This document shows, piece by piece, positions 8,916-17,930 of a DNA stretch of 64,000 nucleotides. Each line of letters starts with the position of its first letter. Position 1 is the stretch's first letter. The stretch is from Spirosoma radiotolerans. Lineage in GTDB: Bacteria; Bacteroidota; Bacteroidia; Cytophagales; Spirosomataceae. The stretch is from the NCBI RefSeq assembly GCF_000974425.1, contig NZ_CP010429.1, positions 5,906,501-5,970,500 on the forward strand, given 5' to 3'. The notes under the pieces were generated by a model. The model did not search any database, had not been told where the DNA came from, and saw only the letters and a list, made by a program, of their open reading frames with translations. The translations under genes were made by a program, and so were the position numbers.

Positions 8916-9785
8916 CTACCTCACCTCAATCGTAAAAGCTGCTTCAAATACCTTGTTTACCTCGACGTGCTGAATAGCTTCTTTCTGTTGAATCGGCTTA
9001 GGTGCGCCCTCGCTATCGGCACAACCCAGCCACGGTTCAACGCACACAAATGATGCCCCAGGCTTAGCCCACAGGCCTAAATAAGGAAATTTGGGATAAG
9101 AAACCAGGATAGCATGATCGTGCTTATTACTCCGGATGGCAACACGCCGGGATGCAAGATTTTTAAAAACCAGCGCATCGGCATCAAACAGGTGCTTCGT
9201 TAAAGGAAGCTGATTACCTGTTGTAGGAATTAACTTTGTTTCGCCGGTAAAATATCCCACCGACGAGAGCATATGCGTTTCTAAAGGCTCTTCGCGCTCA
9301 AATTCAACAAAATATTCCTCGTAAGCTTCGCCCGGTGTAAAGGGTACAGCAAAAGCCGGATGAGCGCCTACCGAAAAATAGATGGGTTGCTCGTCTTCGT
9401 TCGCGAGCCGATACGTAACGGTTAGAGTAGCCCCATCCAATTCATAAATCAGCTGAAAATCAAATTCGTACGGAAAGTGCTCCCGTGTAGTATCACTTGA
9501 CCGCAGTGAAAAAATGGCATGTGTCTTTGTGGATTCGGTAATCTCAAAAACAGACTGCCGGGCAAATCCGTGACGCGCTATCGGGTATGTTTTCCCATCA
9601 ATCAGCAACTGGTTGTTCAAACAACCGCCTACTACCGGAAACAGATTGGGCGCGTGCCAAGGCCAAACCGCTGGATCGGCTTGCCAGAGGTGCTCAATAC
9701 CGCTTGGCTTATGAAAAATAGATGTTAATTCGGCTCCTTCAGGCCGGATCGAGACGCGCAGGTAATCGTTTTCTAGAGTTGCCAT
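8916..9785 (-). CDS. Aldose 1-epimerase family protein
   Basis: The protein has 289 residues from the ATG at 9785; a longer frame to 9803 would start inside a terminator stem. The fold is the galactose-mutarotase beta-sandwich of the LacX/YeaD branch. Visible features are the N-terminal strand ENDYLRVSIRPEGAELTSIF, the segment YPIARHGFARQ with the conserved His/Arg pair, VGAHPAFAVPF with a second His, and the late VEPW motif that carries the sugar-binding Glu. It probably interconverts anomers of a hexose or hexose phosphate. It follows rpsG but is separated from it by a strong terminator. Confidence 0.85.
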   Translation of the reverse strand: MATLENDYLRVSIRPEGAELTSIFHKPSGIEHLWQADPAVWPWHAPNLFPVVGGCLNNQLLIDGKTYPIARHGFARQSVFEITESTKTHAIFSLRSSDTTREHFPYEFDFQLIYELDGATLTVTYRLANEDEQPIYFSVGAHPAFAVPFTPGEAYEEYFVEFEREEPLETHMLSSVGYFTGETKLIPTTGNQLPLTKHLFDADALVFKNLASRRVAIRSNKHDHAILVSYPKFPYLGLWAKPGASFVCVEPWLGCADSEGAPKPIQQKEAIQHVEVNKVFEAAFTIEVR

Positions 9786-9800
9786 ATAGCTCAAAAACAA

Positions 9801-9830
9801 CAAAAGCTATCCAATGTTGGATAGCTTTTG
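9801..9830 (-). terminator. Terminator after rpsG
   Basis: Perfect 14-bp arms CAAAAGCTATCCAA and TTGGATAGCTTTTG with a 2-nt loop. It lies about 50 bp beyond the rpsG stop and just upstream of the epimerase ATG. Confidence 0.8.
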
Positions 9831-9877
9831 TAAAGTTAATGGCCATCGGGATTTTGGCCAGTATAGTTGTATCTGGT

Positions 9878-10345
9878 TTAGAACCGGAAGTGCGAGAACG
9901 CCTTGTTGGCTTCTGCCATACGGTGCGTATCGTCCTTCTTTTTAACCGCTGCGCCTTCACCTTTAGCGGCTGCGACGATTTCGGCGGCTAACCGATCTAC
10001 CATTGTTTTCTCACCACGTGAACGAGCATACTTAATAAGCCATTTCATGCCTACCGCGACTTTTCGGTCTGCCCGTACTTCGGTTGGCACCTGGAAGGTA
10101 GCTCCACCGACACGACGGCTTTTTACTTCAACTGATGGCATGACGTTGTTCAATGCCTTTTTCCATGTATCTAAGCCACTTTCGCTGGTGCGTTTGGCAA
10201 CCACATCAAGGGCGTCGTAGAAGATGGAGTACGCCAGGCTCTTCTTGCCTTCGTACATCAGGTTGTTTACAAATTTCGTTACAAGGACCTCTTTGTATTT
10301 TGGGTCGGGTAACACATAACGCTTGGGCGGTTTCGCCTTTCTCAT
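9878..10345 (-). CDS. rpsG: 30S ribosomal protein S7
   Basis: This 155-residue primary 16S-binding protein nucleates the 30S head. It starts MRKAKPPKRYVLPDPKYKEVLVTKFVNNLM and has the conserved GGATFQVPTEVR strand and the C-terminal HRMAEANKAFSHFRF, all typical of S7. It follows rpsL by 130 bp. The usual fusA is not downstream; instead a terminator closes the transcript. Confidence 0.98.
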   Translation of the reverse strand: MRKAKPPKRYVLPDPKYKEVLVTKFVNNLMYEGKKSLAYSIFYDALDVVAKRTSESGLDTWKKALNNVMPSVEVKSRRVGGATFQVPTEVRADRKVAVGMKWLIKYARSRGEKTMVDRLAAEIVAAAKGEGAAVKKKDDTHRMAEANKAFSHFRF

Positions 10346-10475
10346 GATTTCTTCAGATTTTTGATCTTACTCTGGACGCAGTCCTTCCAACGCCCAGTCA
10401 ATTATGATGTATGATGTCAGATGTATAGTATATGCCTTTGCACATACATCATATATCTTATATCATACATCCCTC

Positions 10476-10904
10476 TTACTTCTTCTTTTTTGCTGGTGGT
10501 GCACCTTTGCCACCTTTTACTGGAGCCTGACCTGGTTTCGGCCGTTTGGCACCATATTTCGACCGGCTTTGCAGGCGACCGCTTACGCCAGCCGTGTCCA
10601 GCGCACCACGAACGATGTGGTAACGAACACCTGGAAGATCTTTCACACGACCACCGCGAATCAATACGATTGAGTGCTCCTGCAAGTTGTGACCTTCACC
10701 CGGAATGTAGGCGTTAACTTCTTTTTGGTTCGTCAAACGAACCCGGGCAACTTTCCGAAGCGCCGAGTTCGGCTTCTTCGGCGTCGTTGTGTACACACGC
10801 GTACACACGCCCCGACGTTGTGGGCAAGAGTCCAAAGCAGGCGACTTTGACTTGTCGATCAGCTTTTCGCGGCCCTTACGCACGAGTTGTTGTATAGTAG
10901 GCAT
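10476..10904 (-). CDS. rpsL: 30S ribosomal protein S12
   Basis: This 142-residue decoding-site protein begins MPTIQQLVRKGREKL and contains TTPKKPNSALRK and GGRVKDLPGVRYH. Both lysines linked to streptomycin response (43 and 88) are present, so this is the sensitive form by sequence. A lysine-rich tail (PPAKKKK) extends the C-terminus, as in many Bacteroidota. A strong promoter-like box lies upstream. Confidence 0.98.
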   Translation of the reverse strand: MPTIQQLVRKGREKLIDKSKSPALDSCPQRRGVCTRVYTTTPKKPNSALRKVARVRLTNQKEVNAYIPGEGHNLQEHSIVLIRGGRVKDLPGVRYHIVRGALDTAGVSGRLQSRSKYGAKRPKPGQAPVKGGKGAPPAKKKK

Positions 10905-10949
10905 TCTAAATTTAGTTTACGAAAAAACAGTCCTCCCGAATTTTGAGGT

Positions 10950-10958
10950 GCAAAGATA
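10950..10958 (-). promoter_or_regulatory. Bacteroidetes-type -7 box of rpsL
   Basis: The minus strand reads TATCTTTGC, an excellent match to TAnnTTTG, about 45 bp upstream of the rpsL ATG. The 5' leader between them is AT-rich and has no clear Shine-Dalgarno. Confidence 0.65.
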
Positions 10959-11098
10959 CGGAAAACTGTTTGAAAGCCAAAGGGTTTTTCGTTTGTGGCT
11001 AGTAGTTTGTGGTGTGTAGTTTTTGTATCCGTAGACTGTGTCCTCACAGGCTACCCATGTGCGTTGATATACGTCAGCTAACCGTAAACGACAAACCA

Positions 11099-11419
11099 CT
11101 ACGCCTGCCCCACCGGGCCACCAAAGCCACCCGTTGGAAACCGGAACTCATTGGGCTCATTGATACCGCCGTAGGCTTCTTCGAAACGGCTTATATTTTC
11201 GCGCAGCGCTTCCAGCAGACGCTTGGCGTGTTCCGGCGTCAGAATGATACGGGCTTTTACTTTAGCTTTGGGAACGCCGGGCATCAGGCGAATAAAATCA
11301 AGAATAAATTCGCTGTTCGAGTGAGCAATCATGGCCAGGTTGGCATAAACACCCTCGGCGATCTCTTCGCTCAGTTCAACATCAATTGCGCCTTCAGGGT
11401 TTTGTTGGGGAGGAGTCAT
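11099..11419 (-). CDS. DUF3467 family protein
   Basis: The protein has 106 residues from the ATG at 11419; an upstream TTG would add six residues. The sequence VELSEEIAEGVYANLAMIAH, then FILDFIRLMPGVPKAKVKARIILTP as separate strands, and the Gly-rich tail FPTGGFGGPVG match the small DUF3467 family, which is common in Bacteroidota. Function is unknown. The gene follows the DUF4870 gene with a gap of 43 bp, so the two may share a transcript. Confidence 0.85.
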   Translation of the reverse strand: MTPPQQNPEGAIDVELSEEIAEGVYANLAMIAHSNSEFILDFIRLMPGVPKAKVKARIILTPEHAKRLLEALRENISRFEEAYGGINEPNEFRFPTGGFGGPVGQA

Positions 11420-11462
11420 ATGAAAACGAGTTATCAATAGCGGATATTCGCCGGAACGGGAG

Positions 11463-11804
11463 TTACCCTATAAATCGGAACGTCAATGGATACCGGTAAT
11501 ACTCGCCGTTGTTAGCTTTTACAGCCGCAATAATAGTGAAAACGAGCCAGACCACACCGACAATAAAGAGCAGGAATACCCCAACCACGAGAATCATAAG
11601 CAGAAACGATACAGCCGCAGCAATGGCCATCGTAATTTGAAAATTAACGGCTTCTTTACCGTGATAATCGACAAAAGCCGACCGTTCTTTTTGAATCTGC
11701 CAGATAACGAGCGGGGCAATCACACTACCAATCAACACAAAAGAGCCGGGTATGGCACTCAGATGCGCAAGCATAGCCCACAGGCGGGCATCCGACTCAC
11801 TCAA
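11463..11804 (-). CDS. DUF4870 (Tic20-like) membrane protein
   Basis: The protein has 113 residues with three or four hydrophobic segments. It opens SESDARLWAMLAHLSA, followed by PLVIWQIQKERSAFVDYHGKEAVNFQ, which is characteristic of DUF4870 and carries the conserved His-Gly-Lys-Glu between two helices. The only in-frame start is the TTG at 11804; the frame upstream is open to about 11870 but has no ATG or GTG. It acts in the inner membrane; its role is unknown. Confidence 0.8.
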   Translation of the reverse strand: MSESDARLWAMLAHLSAIPGSFVLIGSVIAPLVIWQIQKERSAFVDYHGKEAVNFQITMAIAAAVSFLLMILVVGVFLLFIVGVVWLVFTIIAAVKANNGEYYRYPLTFRFIG

Positions 11805-11933
11805 GGGTATAGGAGCAGCTGATACGGGTGGTATTGGCGGCCGATTTTCTATACTAAAAAGGCGGTTTAGTTAGAACAGTAAATTGCGATAAAAGTATGA
11901 TTGTTACAACGTTACAAGAAGAATTCAACACAA

Positions 11934-12161
11934 ATGGAACAACTTATAGCAGTCATTGACGCGTTTTGGCCGGCGTCAGCAGATCTAAAAACTACATTAC
12001 AAAAGATCCTTCATCGAGAAGCCCTGCCCCGCAGACACTGGCTCTTACAGCCGGGCCAGATCTCTGACCGAATTTATTTTATTGAGCAAGGCGTAATACG
12101 AGGTTATTACCTGAAATCGGGTGGCCAGGGCGACGGAATTCCGCTCAACCTGCGGGTTTGA
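11934..12161 (+). pseudogene. Truncated Crp/Fnr-type regulator (N-terminal remnant)
   Basis: About 75 residues are left of a cyclic-nucleotide-binding domain: EQLIAVIDAFWP, the LPRRHWLLQPGQISDRIYFI strand-turn, and EQGVIRGYYLKSG. A complete regulator of this family has about 190 residues with a C-terminal winged helix. Here the frame leaves the domain after GQGDG and stops. A short unrelated in-frame tail (FDEEKELRLGDM and on) runs from about 12158 to 12223 in another frame and ends at TAA, which suggests a deletion joining two gene fragments. It is not likely to be functional. Confidence 0.7.
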
Positions 12162-12241
12162 TGAAGAGAAGGAATTACGGCTGGGCGACATGTTACGCTT
12201 TAAAGACGTTCATCGGGAATAAGCAAATGTAGAACACCTGT

Positions 12242-12325
12242 TGTATAAAACAGCCTCCGGCTGTTTGTGGATAAGGGCCATATTATAGTCGCCTACCCAC
12301 AAACAGCCGGAGGCTGTTTTATACA
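12242..12325. terminator. Long inverted repeat with nested hairpins downstream of pyc
   Basis: Perfect 29-bp arms (12242-12270 and 12297-12325) flank a 26-nt loop. Each arm also contains its own small palindrome ACAGCC-tcc-GGCTGT. It lies 28 bp past the pyc stop and probably terminates pyc on the minus strand. Confidence 0.75.
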
Positions 12326-12352
12326 CATTGATCCAGGATATTACTGACAGAA

Positions 12353-15300
12353 TTAAGCTAGCTCAATCACGCAGTCGTCCTGCTCAACAGTTGTTGCTTC
12401 CTTCAGTACAACTTTTGCTACTTTCCCTTCTTTGGAAGCGGCCACGATGCTTTCCATTTTCATGGCTTCAATGACGAAGAGCGGCTGGTTTTTCTTCACA
12501 ACATCCCCTTCTTTAACCAGTATCCGCGTTAGCCGACCCTGCAAAGGTGCACCCACATCACCGGCTTTGCTTACCTTGGCGTTCATGGCTTTTTCCACCT
12601 TCGAAGCCCGGTCCCGGACCTGTACCTGCCGGCTCTGGCCGTTCAGTTCGAAGGTAATCGTTCGCATCCCAAACTCATCTGGTTCCGATTTGAATAACAA
12701 CCGGACAAGGATATTTTTCCCCTCCTCGATGTTGATCAAAATCTCCTCATTTTCTTTCAGGCCATAGAAAAAGGCGGGCGTTGGAATGATGCTGACATTG
12801 CCATATTGCACATTGGCTTTGTAATAATCATCGTACACTTTCGGATACATCTGGTAGGACAGATAATCCAAGAAGCCATCGCACTGCGGATATTTCTCCT
12901 GGAAGGCCTTAAAATCAGCATCAAAGTCAATGGGTTTCAGATGCTCATTCGGGCGGCCAGTAATTGGCTGTTCTCCTTTCAGAACGACGTGTTGAATGTC
13001 TTCCGGAAAACCACCAACCGGCTGGCCCAGGATACCTTTCATCAAATCTTTTACCGATTCAGGAAAGGACAGCGACTCACCACGCGTCAGGACATCATTG
13101 GCGGTAAGGTTATTGGCTGTCATGAAAATAGCCATATCGCCCACTACTTTTGACGAAGGTGTTACTTTCACAATGTCGCCAAAGAGCTGATTGGCAACTG
13201 AGTAATTCTTTTTCAGGGTTTCAAACTTATCGCCCAATCCTGTAGCGATGGCCTGCGGTTTCAGGTTCGAATACTGACCACCCGGAATCTCATTATCGTA
13301 TACTTCGGCACTTCCCGCCTTCATACCCGACTCGAAAGGATAATAGTATTCCCGAACATCTTCCCAATAGTTCGAATAAGCATTCAGCGACGCTAAATTC
13401 GTTTTGCACTCCCGCTCGTGTCCCTGCATCATGGCAACGACTGAGTTAAAATTCGGCTGCGATGTCAGGCCCGACAAGGCCCCGAGGGCACAATCGACAA
13501 TATCGACACCAGCGTCGATGGCTTTTAAATAGCTAGCGGCCTGTATGCCTGGTGTGTCGTGCGTGTGCAAGTGAATTGGAATGCTCACCGCCTGCTTCAA
13601 CTCCCGCACCAGCACTTCGGCCGACAGGGGCTTCAGCAAACCAGCCATGTCCTTAATGGCCAGCAGATGGGCGCCTTCGTCTTCTAGCTGACGGGCCATA
13701 TCCAGGTAATACTGGAGCGTGTATTTTTTCTGATTTGGGGCCAGCATATCTCCCGTGTAGCAGATGGCGGCTTCGCAGAGTGCATCCGTCCGTTCGCGCA
13801 CCGCCCGCATGCTCACCTTCATGGCTTCAACCCAGTTGAGCGAGTCAAAAATCCGGAACACGTCGATGCCCGTTTCCCACGACTTCTCAACGAATTTCTC
13901 GATCAGGTTATCCGGATAAGCCGAGTAGCCCACAGCATTGGACCCACGGAACAGCATTTGCAGCAGCATGTTCGGCATGGCTTCGCGCAGAGCCTCCAGA
14001 CGTTTCCAGGGGCTTTCATATAGGAAGCGCATGGCCACATCGAAGGTTGCTCCGCCCCAGACTTCCATCGAGAAAAGCTCCGGGTGATTTTTAGCGAATC
14101 CTTCGGCCACTTTCTGTAAATCCTGCGTCCGGACGCGCGTTGCCAGCAACGACTGGTGACCATCGCGGAACGTCGTATCGGTATACAGAACGGACTTCTG
14201 GTCGGTTACCCACTTCGTGAAGTTCTCCCGCCCCAGTTCCTTCAACCGGTCGCGATTGCCCGACGGATACTGGCCGTAAACATCGAACGACGGCACAATG
14301 GGCGTTCTGAATACTTTGCTATCGTCTTTTTTCTTAACCTCTGGATTACCATTTACAATCACGTCGGCCAGGTAGTTGAGTACCCGTGTCGAGCGGTCCT
14401 GTGGCTTGCGAAAATCGAACAGTTCGGGGTGGGTTTCAATAAACGACACCCGCGCTTCGCCCCGTTGAAAAACCGGGTTGCTGATTACGTTCAGCAGGAA
14501 GCCGATGTTGGTTTTAACGCCCCGAATCCGGAACTCGACCAGTGCTCGTGTCAGCCGTTGGGTCGCCCCTTTCAGCGTACGCCCCCGTGCCGAAACCTTT
14601 ACGATCATCGAATCGAAGTAGGGCGAGATTTTCATGCCCGCGTAGCTACTTCCTTCGTCAAGCCGGATGCCAAATCCGGCTGCATTGCGGTACGCGGTTA
14701 TGGTCCCAAAGTCAGGCTTAAACCCATTGGCAGGGTCTTCGGTTGTAATCCGACACTGGATGGCGTATCCATTGAGGGGCACATCATCCTGATGATTGAT
14801 GTAAATTCCATTGTCGGAAAGCTGATACCCCATCGCAATCAGAATCTGCGTTCTGACGATGTCGATACCAGTTATTTCCTCCGTAATCGTATGCTCGACC
14901 TGAATCCGGGGATTCACCTCGATGAAATAAATATTCTCGGCTTTATCGACCAGAAACTCTACCGTTCCGGCGTTGGAGTAATTAACAGCCCGGCCTAGCT
15001 GCAGCGCATATGCGTAGAGTTTATCCTTAGTGTCCTGCCGGAGTCCAAACGACGGCGCCACTTCAACAACCTTCTGAAACCGCCGTTGTACCGAGCAGTC
15101 GCGCTCATAGAGGTGAACGATATTTCCGTGCTGATCGCCCAGTAGCTGCACTTCAATGTGCTTAGGCTCTTCGATGAATTTTTCCAGGAAAATCGTATCG
15201 TCGCCAAAGGCATTTCGGGCTTCGTTTTTGGCTTCGGCAAAAGCCTTTTCAAACTCTTCGGCCTGCCGCACCACGCGCATACCCCGACCACCACCACCGG

Positions 15301-15802
15301 CAGCCGCTTTAACCATGATCGGAAAACCAATTCGCTGAGCCTCCGTCAGGGCGAACTCGGGCGACATGTTTTCTTCGCGCGAATCCGGAATGAGCGGTAC
15401 GCCTGCTTTGGTTGCCAGATTTTTCGCCCGCACTTTATCGCCCAGCGCGTCCATGGCTTCGGGTGAAGGACCGATGAAAATTATTCCCTCTTCACGACAC
15501 CGTGTTGCCAGTTTTACATTTTCTGATAAAAAGCCATATCCAGGGTGGATGGCATCGATTTTATGCCGTTTAGCCAGTAGAATAATGCCTTCAACATCCA
15601 GATACGGTTTCAATGGGTCCTCATCGCGCCCGATCTGGTACGCTTCATCGGCCTTATAGCGGTGGAGCGAATACCGATCTTCGTAAGTGTAAACGGCAAC
15701 GGTCGTGATGCCCAACTCGGTGGCAGCCCGCATAATGCGAATGGCTATTTCGCCCCGGTTAGCGACAAGCAAACGGTGAATGGGTCGGATATACTCTTTC
15801 AT
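12353..15802 (-). CDS. pyc: Pyruvate carboxylase
   Basis: This 1149-residue biotin enzyme carboxylates pyruvate to oxaloacetate to refill the citric acid cycle. All modules are on one chain. The biotin carboxylase domain starts with LLVANRGEIAIRIMRAA and contains KAAAGGGGRGM for ATP and EVNPRIQVEHTITEE. The carboxyltransferase domain opens with DTTFRDGHQSLLATR. The C-terminal biotinyl domain has EAMKMES, whose Lys is biotinylated. The ATG at 15802 puts the first strand at the normal position; the frame runs on to a TTG at 15814. Length is normal for the family. Confidence 0.97.
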   Translation of the reverse strand: MKEYIRPIHRLLVANRGEIAIRIMRAATELGITTVAVYTYEDRYSLHRYKADEAYQIGRDEDPLKPYLDVEGIILLAKRHKIDAIHPGYGFLSENVKLATRCREEGIIFIGPSPEAMDALGDKVRAKNLATKAGVPLIPDSREENMSPEFALTEAQRIGFPIMVKAAAGGGGRGMRVVRQAEEFEKAFAEAKNEARNAFGDDTIFLEKFIEEPKHIEVQLLGDQHGNIVHLYERDCSVQRRFQKVVEVAPSFGLRQDTKDKLYAYALQLGRAVNYSNAGTVEFLVDKAENIYFIEVNPRIQVEHTITEEITGIDIVRTQILIAMGYQLSDNGIYINHQDDVPLNGYAIQCRITTEDPANGFKPDFGTITAYRNAAGFGIRLDEGSSYAGMKISPYFDSMIVKVSARGRTLKGATQRLTRALVEFRIRGVKTNIGFLLNVISNPVFQRGEARVSFIETHPELFDFRKPQDRSTRVLNYLADVIVNGNPEVKKKDDSKVFRTPIVPSFDVYGQYPSGNRDRLKELGRENFTKWVTDQKSVLYTDTTFRDGHQSLLATRVRTQDLQKVAEGFAKNHPELFSMEVWGGATFDVAMRFLYESPWKRLEALREAMPNMLLQMLFRGSNAVGYSAYPDNLIEKFVEKSWETGIDVFRIFDSLNWVEAMKVSMRAVRERTDALCEAAICYTGDMLAPNQKKYTLQYYLDMARQLEDEGAHLLAIKDMAGLLKPLSAEVLVRELKQAVSIPIHLHTHDTPGIQAASYLKAIDAGVDIVDCALGALSGLTSQPNFNSVVAMMQGHERECKTNLASLNAYSNYWEDVREYYYPFESGMKAGSAEVYDNEIPGGQYSNLKPQAIATGLGDKFETLKKNYSVANQLFGDIVKVTPSSKVVGDMAIFMTANNLTANDVLTRGESLSFPESVKDLMKGILGQPVGGFPEDIQHVVLKGEQPITGRPNEHLKPIDFDADFKAFQEKYPQCDGFLDYLSYQMYPKVYDDYYKANVQYGNVSIIPTPAFFYGLKENEEILINIEEGKNILVRLLFKSEPDEFGMRTITFELNGQSRQVQVRDRASKVEKAMNAKVSKAGDVGAPLQGRLTRILVKEGDVVKKNQPLFVIEAMKMESIVAASKEGKVAKVVLKEATTVEQDDCVIELA

Positions 15803-15898
15803 GATTCTCAACAAAAGCGGCTTCAGGCTACAAGACGGCCAAATAATATAGCAAGATTGTTGAAAATTTTGAAAAAATTGCCCTGCCCTGTATAATCA

Positions 15899-16132
15899 TT
15901 GGAGAAGACAGCTTTTTCAGGGAATATTGCAGAAACTAGCTTTATAATAACTGTTGCCAAAAACGGTTACTTAACCCCTTATGAACTCACACCTTCGGAT
16001 TTAGCTACTATTGAGGCTGTCTTTATAGGCCCGTTTATCACTTCAGTAACACGAAAGAAAGTAGTTGACGCATTCACGTCTTATCTAACCGAGTTAAAAT
16101 TAGCCCTAAACGCTCTTTCACATTACCGGTAA
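15899..16132 (+). CDS. Small hypothetical ORF, possibly a relic
   Basis: An open frame of 77 codons runs from a TTG at 15899, since an in-frame stop sits just upstream and no ATG exists, to 16132. It overlaps the end of the convergent J-domain-like gene by 10 bp. The translation (GNIAETSFIITVAKNGYLTP and on) looks like normal protein with no domain I recognise. Codon use is more AT-rich than in its neighbours. It may be the tail of a lost gene; the weak start makes expression doubtful. Confidence 0.3.
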   Translation: MEKTAFSGNIAETSFIITVAKNGYLTPYELTPSDLATIEAVFIGPFITSVTRKKVVDAFTSYLTELKLALNALSHYR

Positions 16133-17142
16133 CCTTTCAGCCATTGTTTCAGAACACTCAGGCTGGCCAGTGCTTTCACATCCTGTTTGAGTTGTTTGAT
16201 GTCCCGCTTCAGTTGAGCAATGTCGCTGTTGAGACTGAACTCGAACCCAACCAGTGACCCGGCAGCAAACGTTGACTTCCCCGTCATGGCCGCCAGTTCC
16301 TTCCGGAGTGCCAGACACTCGGCTTCCAGTTCGTGCGCCTGCTGCCGCAGAATCTTGTTATAGTACGTTAGCTGATCTTCGGCGAGGGCTTCCAGATGCG
16401 CCTGGTCGATCCGCTCAAATTCCAGTTGCAAACGGAAAAGTGCCAGTAAATCGCTCGTCTCATAAGCGGCTATCACACGATGCATGATTTCGGTTTTGCG
16501 CACTTTTTCGGCTTCATCGGGTTCGCGGTCGGGGTGGAACGCTTTGACCAGATCCATGTATAGCGTCCGAACGGCTTTGGTGGTTTTCTGCTCATCGGCC
16601 CGTTTTTTGGCCTCCCGTTCCAGTTGTTTGGCCGACTTTGGTTTGTTAGCCCGTTGCCGCTGACGTTCGGCTTCGGCAGCCTCCTGCTGCGTTATGTACT
16701 CCTCAACGTCGTCATTCGTACCAGAATAGGCTTCTCCTGTGTTGGCCAACTCCTGATCATTACTGAATTCCGGCAGATTATACTTGTCATAAATGAGCTT
16801 GAGGCTGTCTATACCATGCACTGATATCAGATCAGAGGCCATGCTTCGAATCAATTCGGCAAGTTTCTTTCTCTCTGTTTTTGTCGTCTCCTCACTTGCA
16901 TAGGCCCGATCGAACAGCCGCACCAAATCGGCTTGTAGCCGACTGTATTGATCAATCAACGGGTGATAATCGGTTTGAACCCGCTGCTGAATATGGTCCG
17001 AAACGCCACGCAGTTCGTGTAGTTCTGTTGTGAGCTGTTCAATTTTTTGGGTTAACCGGTTAAATTCTTTCTGCGATTTGGAAAGAGGCTCGGTTCCGGT
17101 ACCTATTCGAACAACATGGTATTGCGCCGGTGAAGACGACAT
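16123..17142 (-). CDS. Coiled-coil protein with J-domain-like C-terminal region
   Basis: The protein has 339 residues from the ATG at 17142; the open frame continues to 17337, but the -7 box at 17174-17166 lies inside that extension and favours the ATG. The first third is coiled coil (QKEFNRLTQKIEQLTTELHE). A Lys/Arg-rich linker leads to LYMDLVKAFHPDREPDEAEK, with the HPD tripeptide between two helices as in J domains, then KTEIMHRVIAAYE as helix III. A second coiled coil closes the protein. This suggests an Hsp70 partner, but the HPD lies in the middle of the chain and no DnaJ zinc or substrate domain is present. Confidence 0.7.
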   Translation of the reverse strand: MSSSPAQYHVVRIGTGTEPLSKSQKEFNRLTQKIEQLTTELHELRGVSDHIQQRVQTDYHPLIDQYSRLQADLVRLFDRAYASEETTKTERKKLAELIRSMASDLISVHGIDSLKLIYDKYNLPEFSNDQELANTGEAYSGTNDDVEEYITQQEAAEAERQRQRANKPKSAKQLEREAKKRADEQKTTKAVRTLYMDLVKAFHPDREPDEAEKVRKTEIMHRVIAAYETSDLLALFRLQLEFERIDQAHLEALAEDQLTYYNKILRQQAHELEAECLALRKELAAMTGKSTFAAGSLVGFEFSLNSDIAQLKRDIKQLKQDVKALASLSVLKQWLKGYR

Positions 17143-17165
17143 AGTGGCTTCCGTTCGTTGATGTC

Positions 17166-17174
17166 GTAAAGATA
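17166..17174 (-). promoter_or_regulatory. -7 box of the J-domain-like gene
   Basis: The minus strand reads TATCTTTAC with a TTG about 20 nt further upstream, 24 bp before the ATG at 17142. Confidence 0.5.
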
Positions 17175-17258
17175 CAATCGGCACCATCAGCAACCGAAAA
17201 TTTGGGGCGTATGCTACGAAGGACGTACTTCGCTTTTCGCCCGGCCTTTTCCCAACCA

Positions 17259-17918
17259 ATGAGAACAAACCTAATAAACTCAATTGCTCGTCTCGACTCC
17301 CATTATCGCTTACTGATTGGCCTGGCCATGTCGGCAATATCTTACTTCGTGGTTCCGGGAAATTTCACCTTACCTGCCCACTTTACCCTTGCCTGGGTCT
17401 CGTTTGCGATGACGATTTTAGTACTCATGTGGATAAGCATCAGCGTTGCTCACCCGCGCGATTTGCCTAAGCTATCCCAACTGGAAGATTCGAGCCGAAC
17501 CCTGATTCTGGCCTTCGTGGTCGTGGCCGCCATAGCCAGTCTCTATGCCGTCATCGTCCTGCTGGATTCGGCCGACAAAAACAGTCCGGAATGGCCGCGA
17601 AACCGATTACTGGCTATTTCGGCTATTGCCAGTGCCTGGTTTTTGGTGCATTCGGTTTTTACACTCCGTTACGCCCATGTATACTATGGCAATGATAAAA
17701 AGCAAAAAAACAAACCCGGTGGGCTGGACTTTCCGGACGATTCAGAACCGGACTATCTGGACTTTGCCTATTTTTCGTTTGTGATTGGGATGACCAGTCA
17801 GGTGTCCGACGTTTCCATTAGTTCAAAATCCATGCGCCGAACGGCACTGGCTCATGGGTTGCTATCCTTTGGTTTCAATGCCATCATTATTGCCCTGACG
17901 GTGGGTGGCCTCGCTTAA
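17259..17918 (+). CDS. DUF1345 membrane protein
   Basis: The protein has about 219 residues with five hydrophobic helices. Conserved DUF1345 features include LDSHYRLLIGLAMSA at the start, the RYAHVYY segment, and DYLDFAYFSFVIGMTSQVSD with acidic and Ser residues in the last third. The start at 17259 is preferred because it puts the conserved N-terminal helix close to the beginning; an ATG at 17211 is also possible. The gene is divergent from the J-domain-like gene. Its function is unknown. Confidence 0.8.
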   Translation: MRTNLINSIARLDSHYRLLIGLAMSAISYFVVPGNFTLPAHFTLAWVSFAMTILVLMWISISVAHPRDLPKLSQLEDSSRTLILAFVVVAAIASLYAVIVLLDSADKNSPEWPRNRLLAISAIASAWFLVHSVFTLRYAHVYYGNDKKQKNKPGGLDFPDDSEPDYLDFAYFSFVIGMTSQVSDVSISSKSMRRTALAHGLLSFGFNAIIIALTVGGLA

Positions 17919-17930
17919 GCGATTGACACG

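Noticed and set aside
10404..10717. Plus-strand frames opposite rpsL
   Set aside because: Shadows of rpsL and of the ATGATGTATGATG-type AT repeats between rpsL and rpsG.
14156..14998. 280-codon plus-strand frame opposite pyc
   Set aside because: Antisense to conserved biotin carboxylase sequence; the translation has no domain character.
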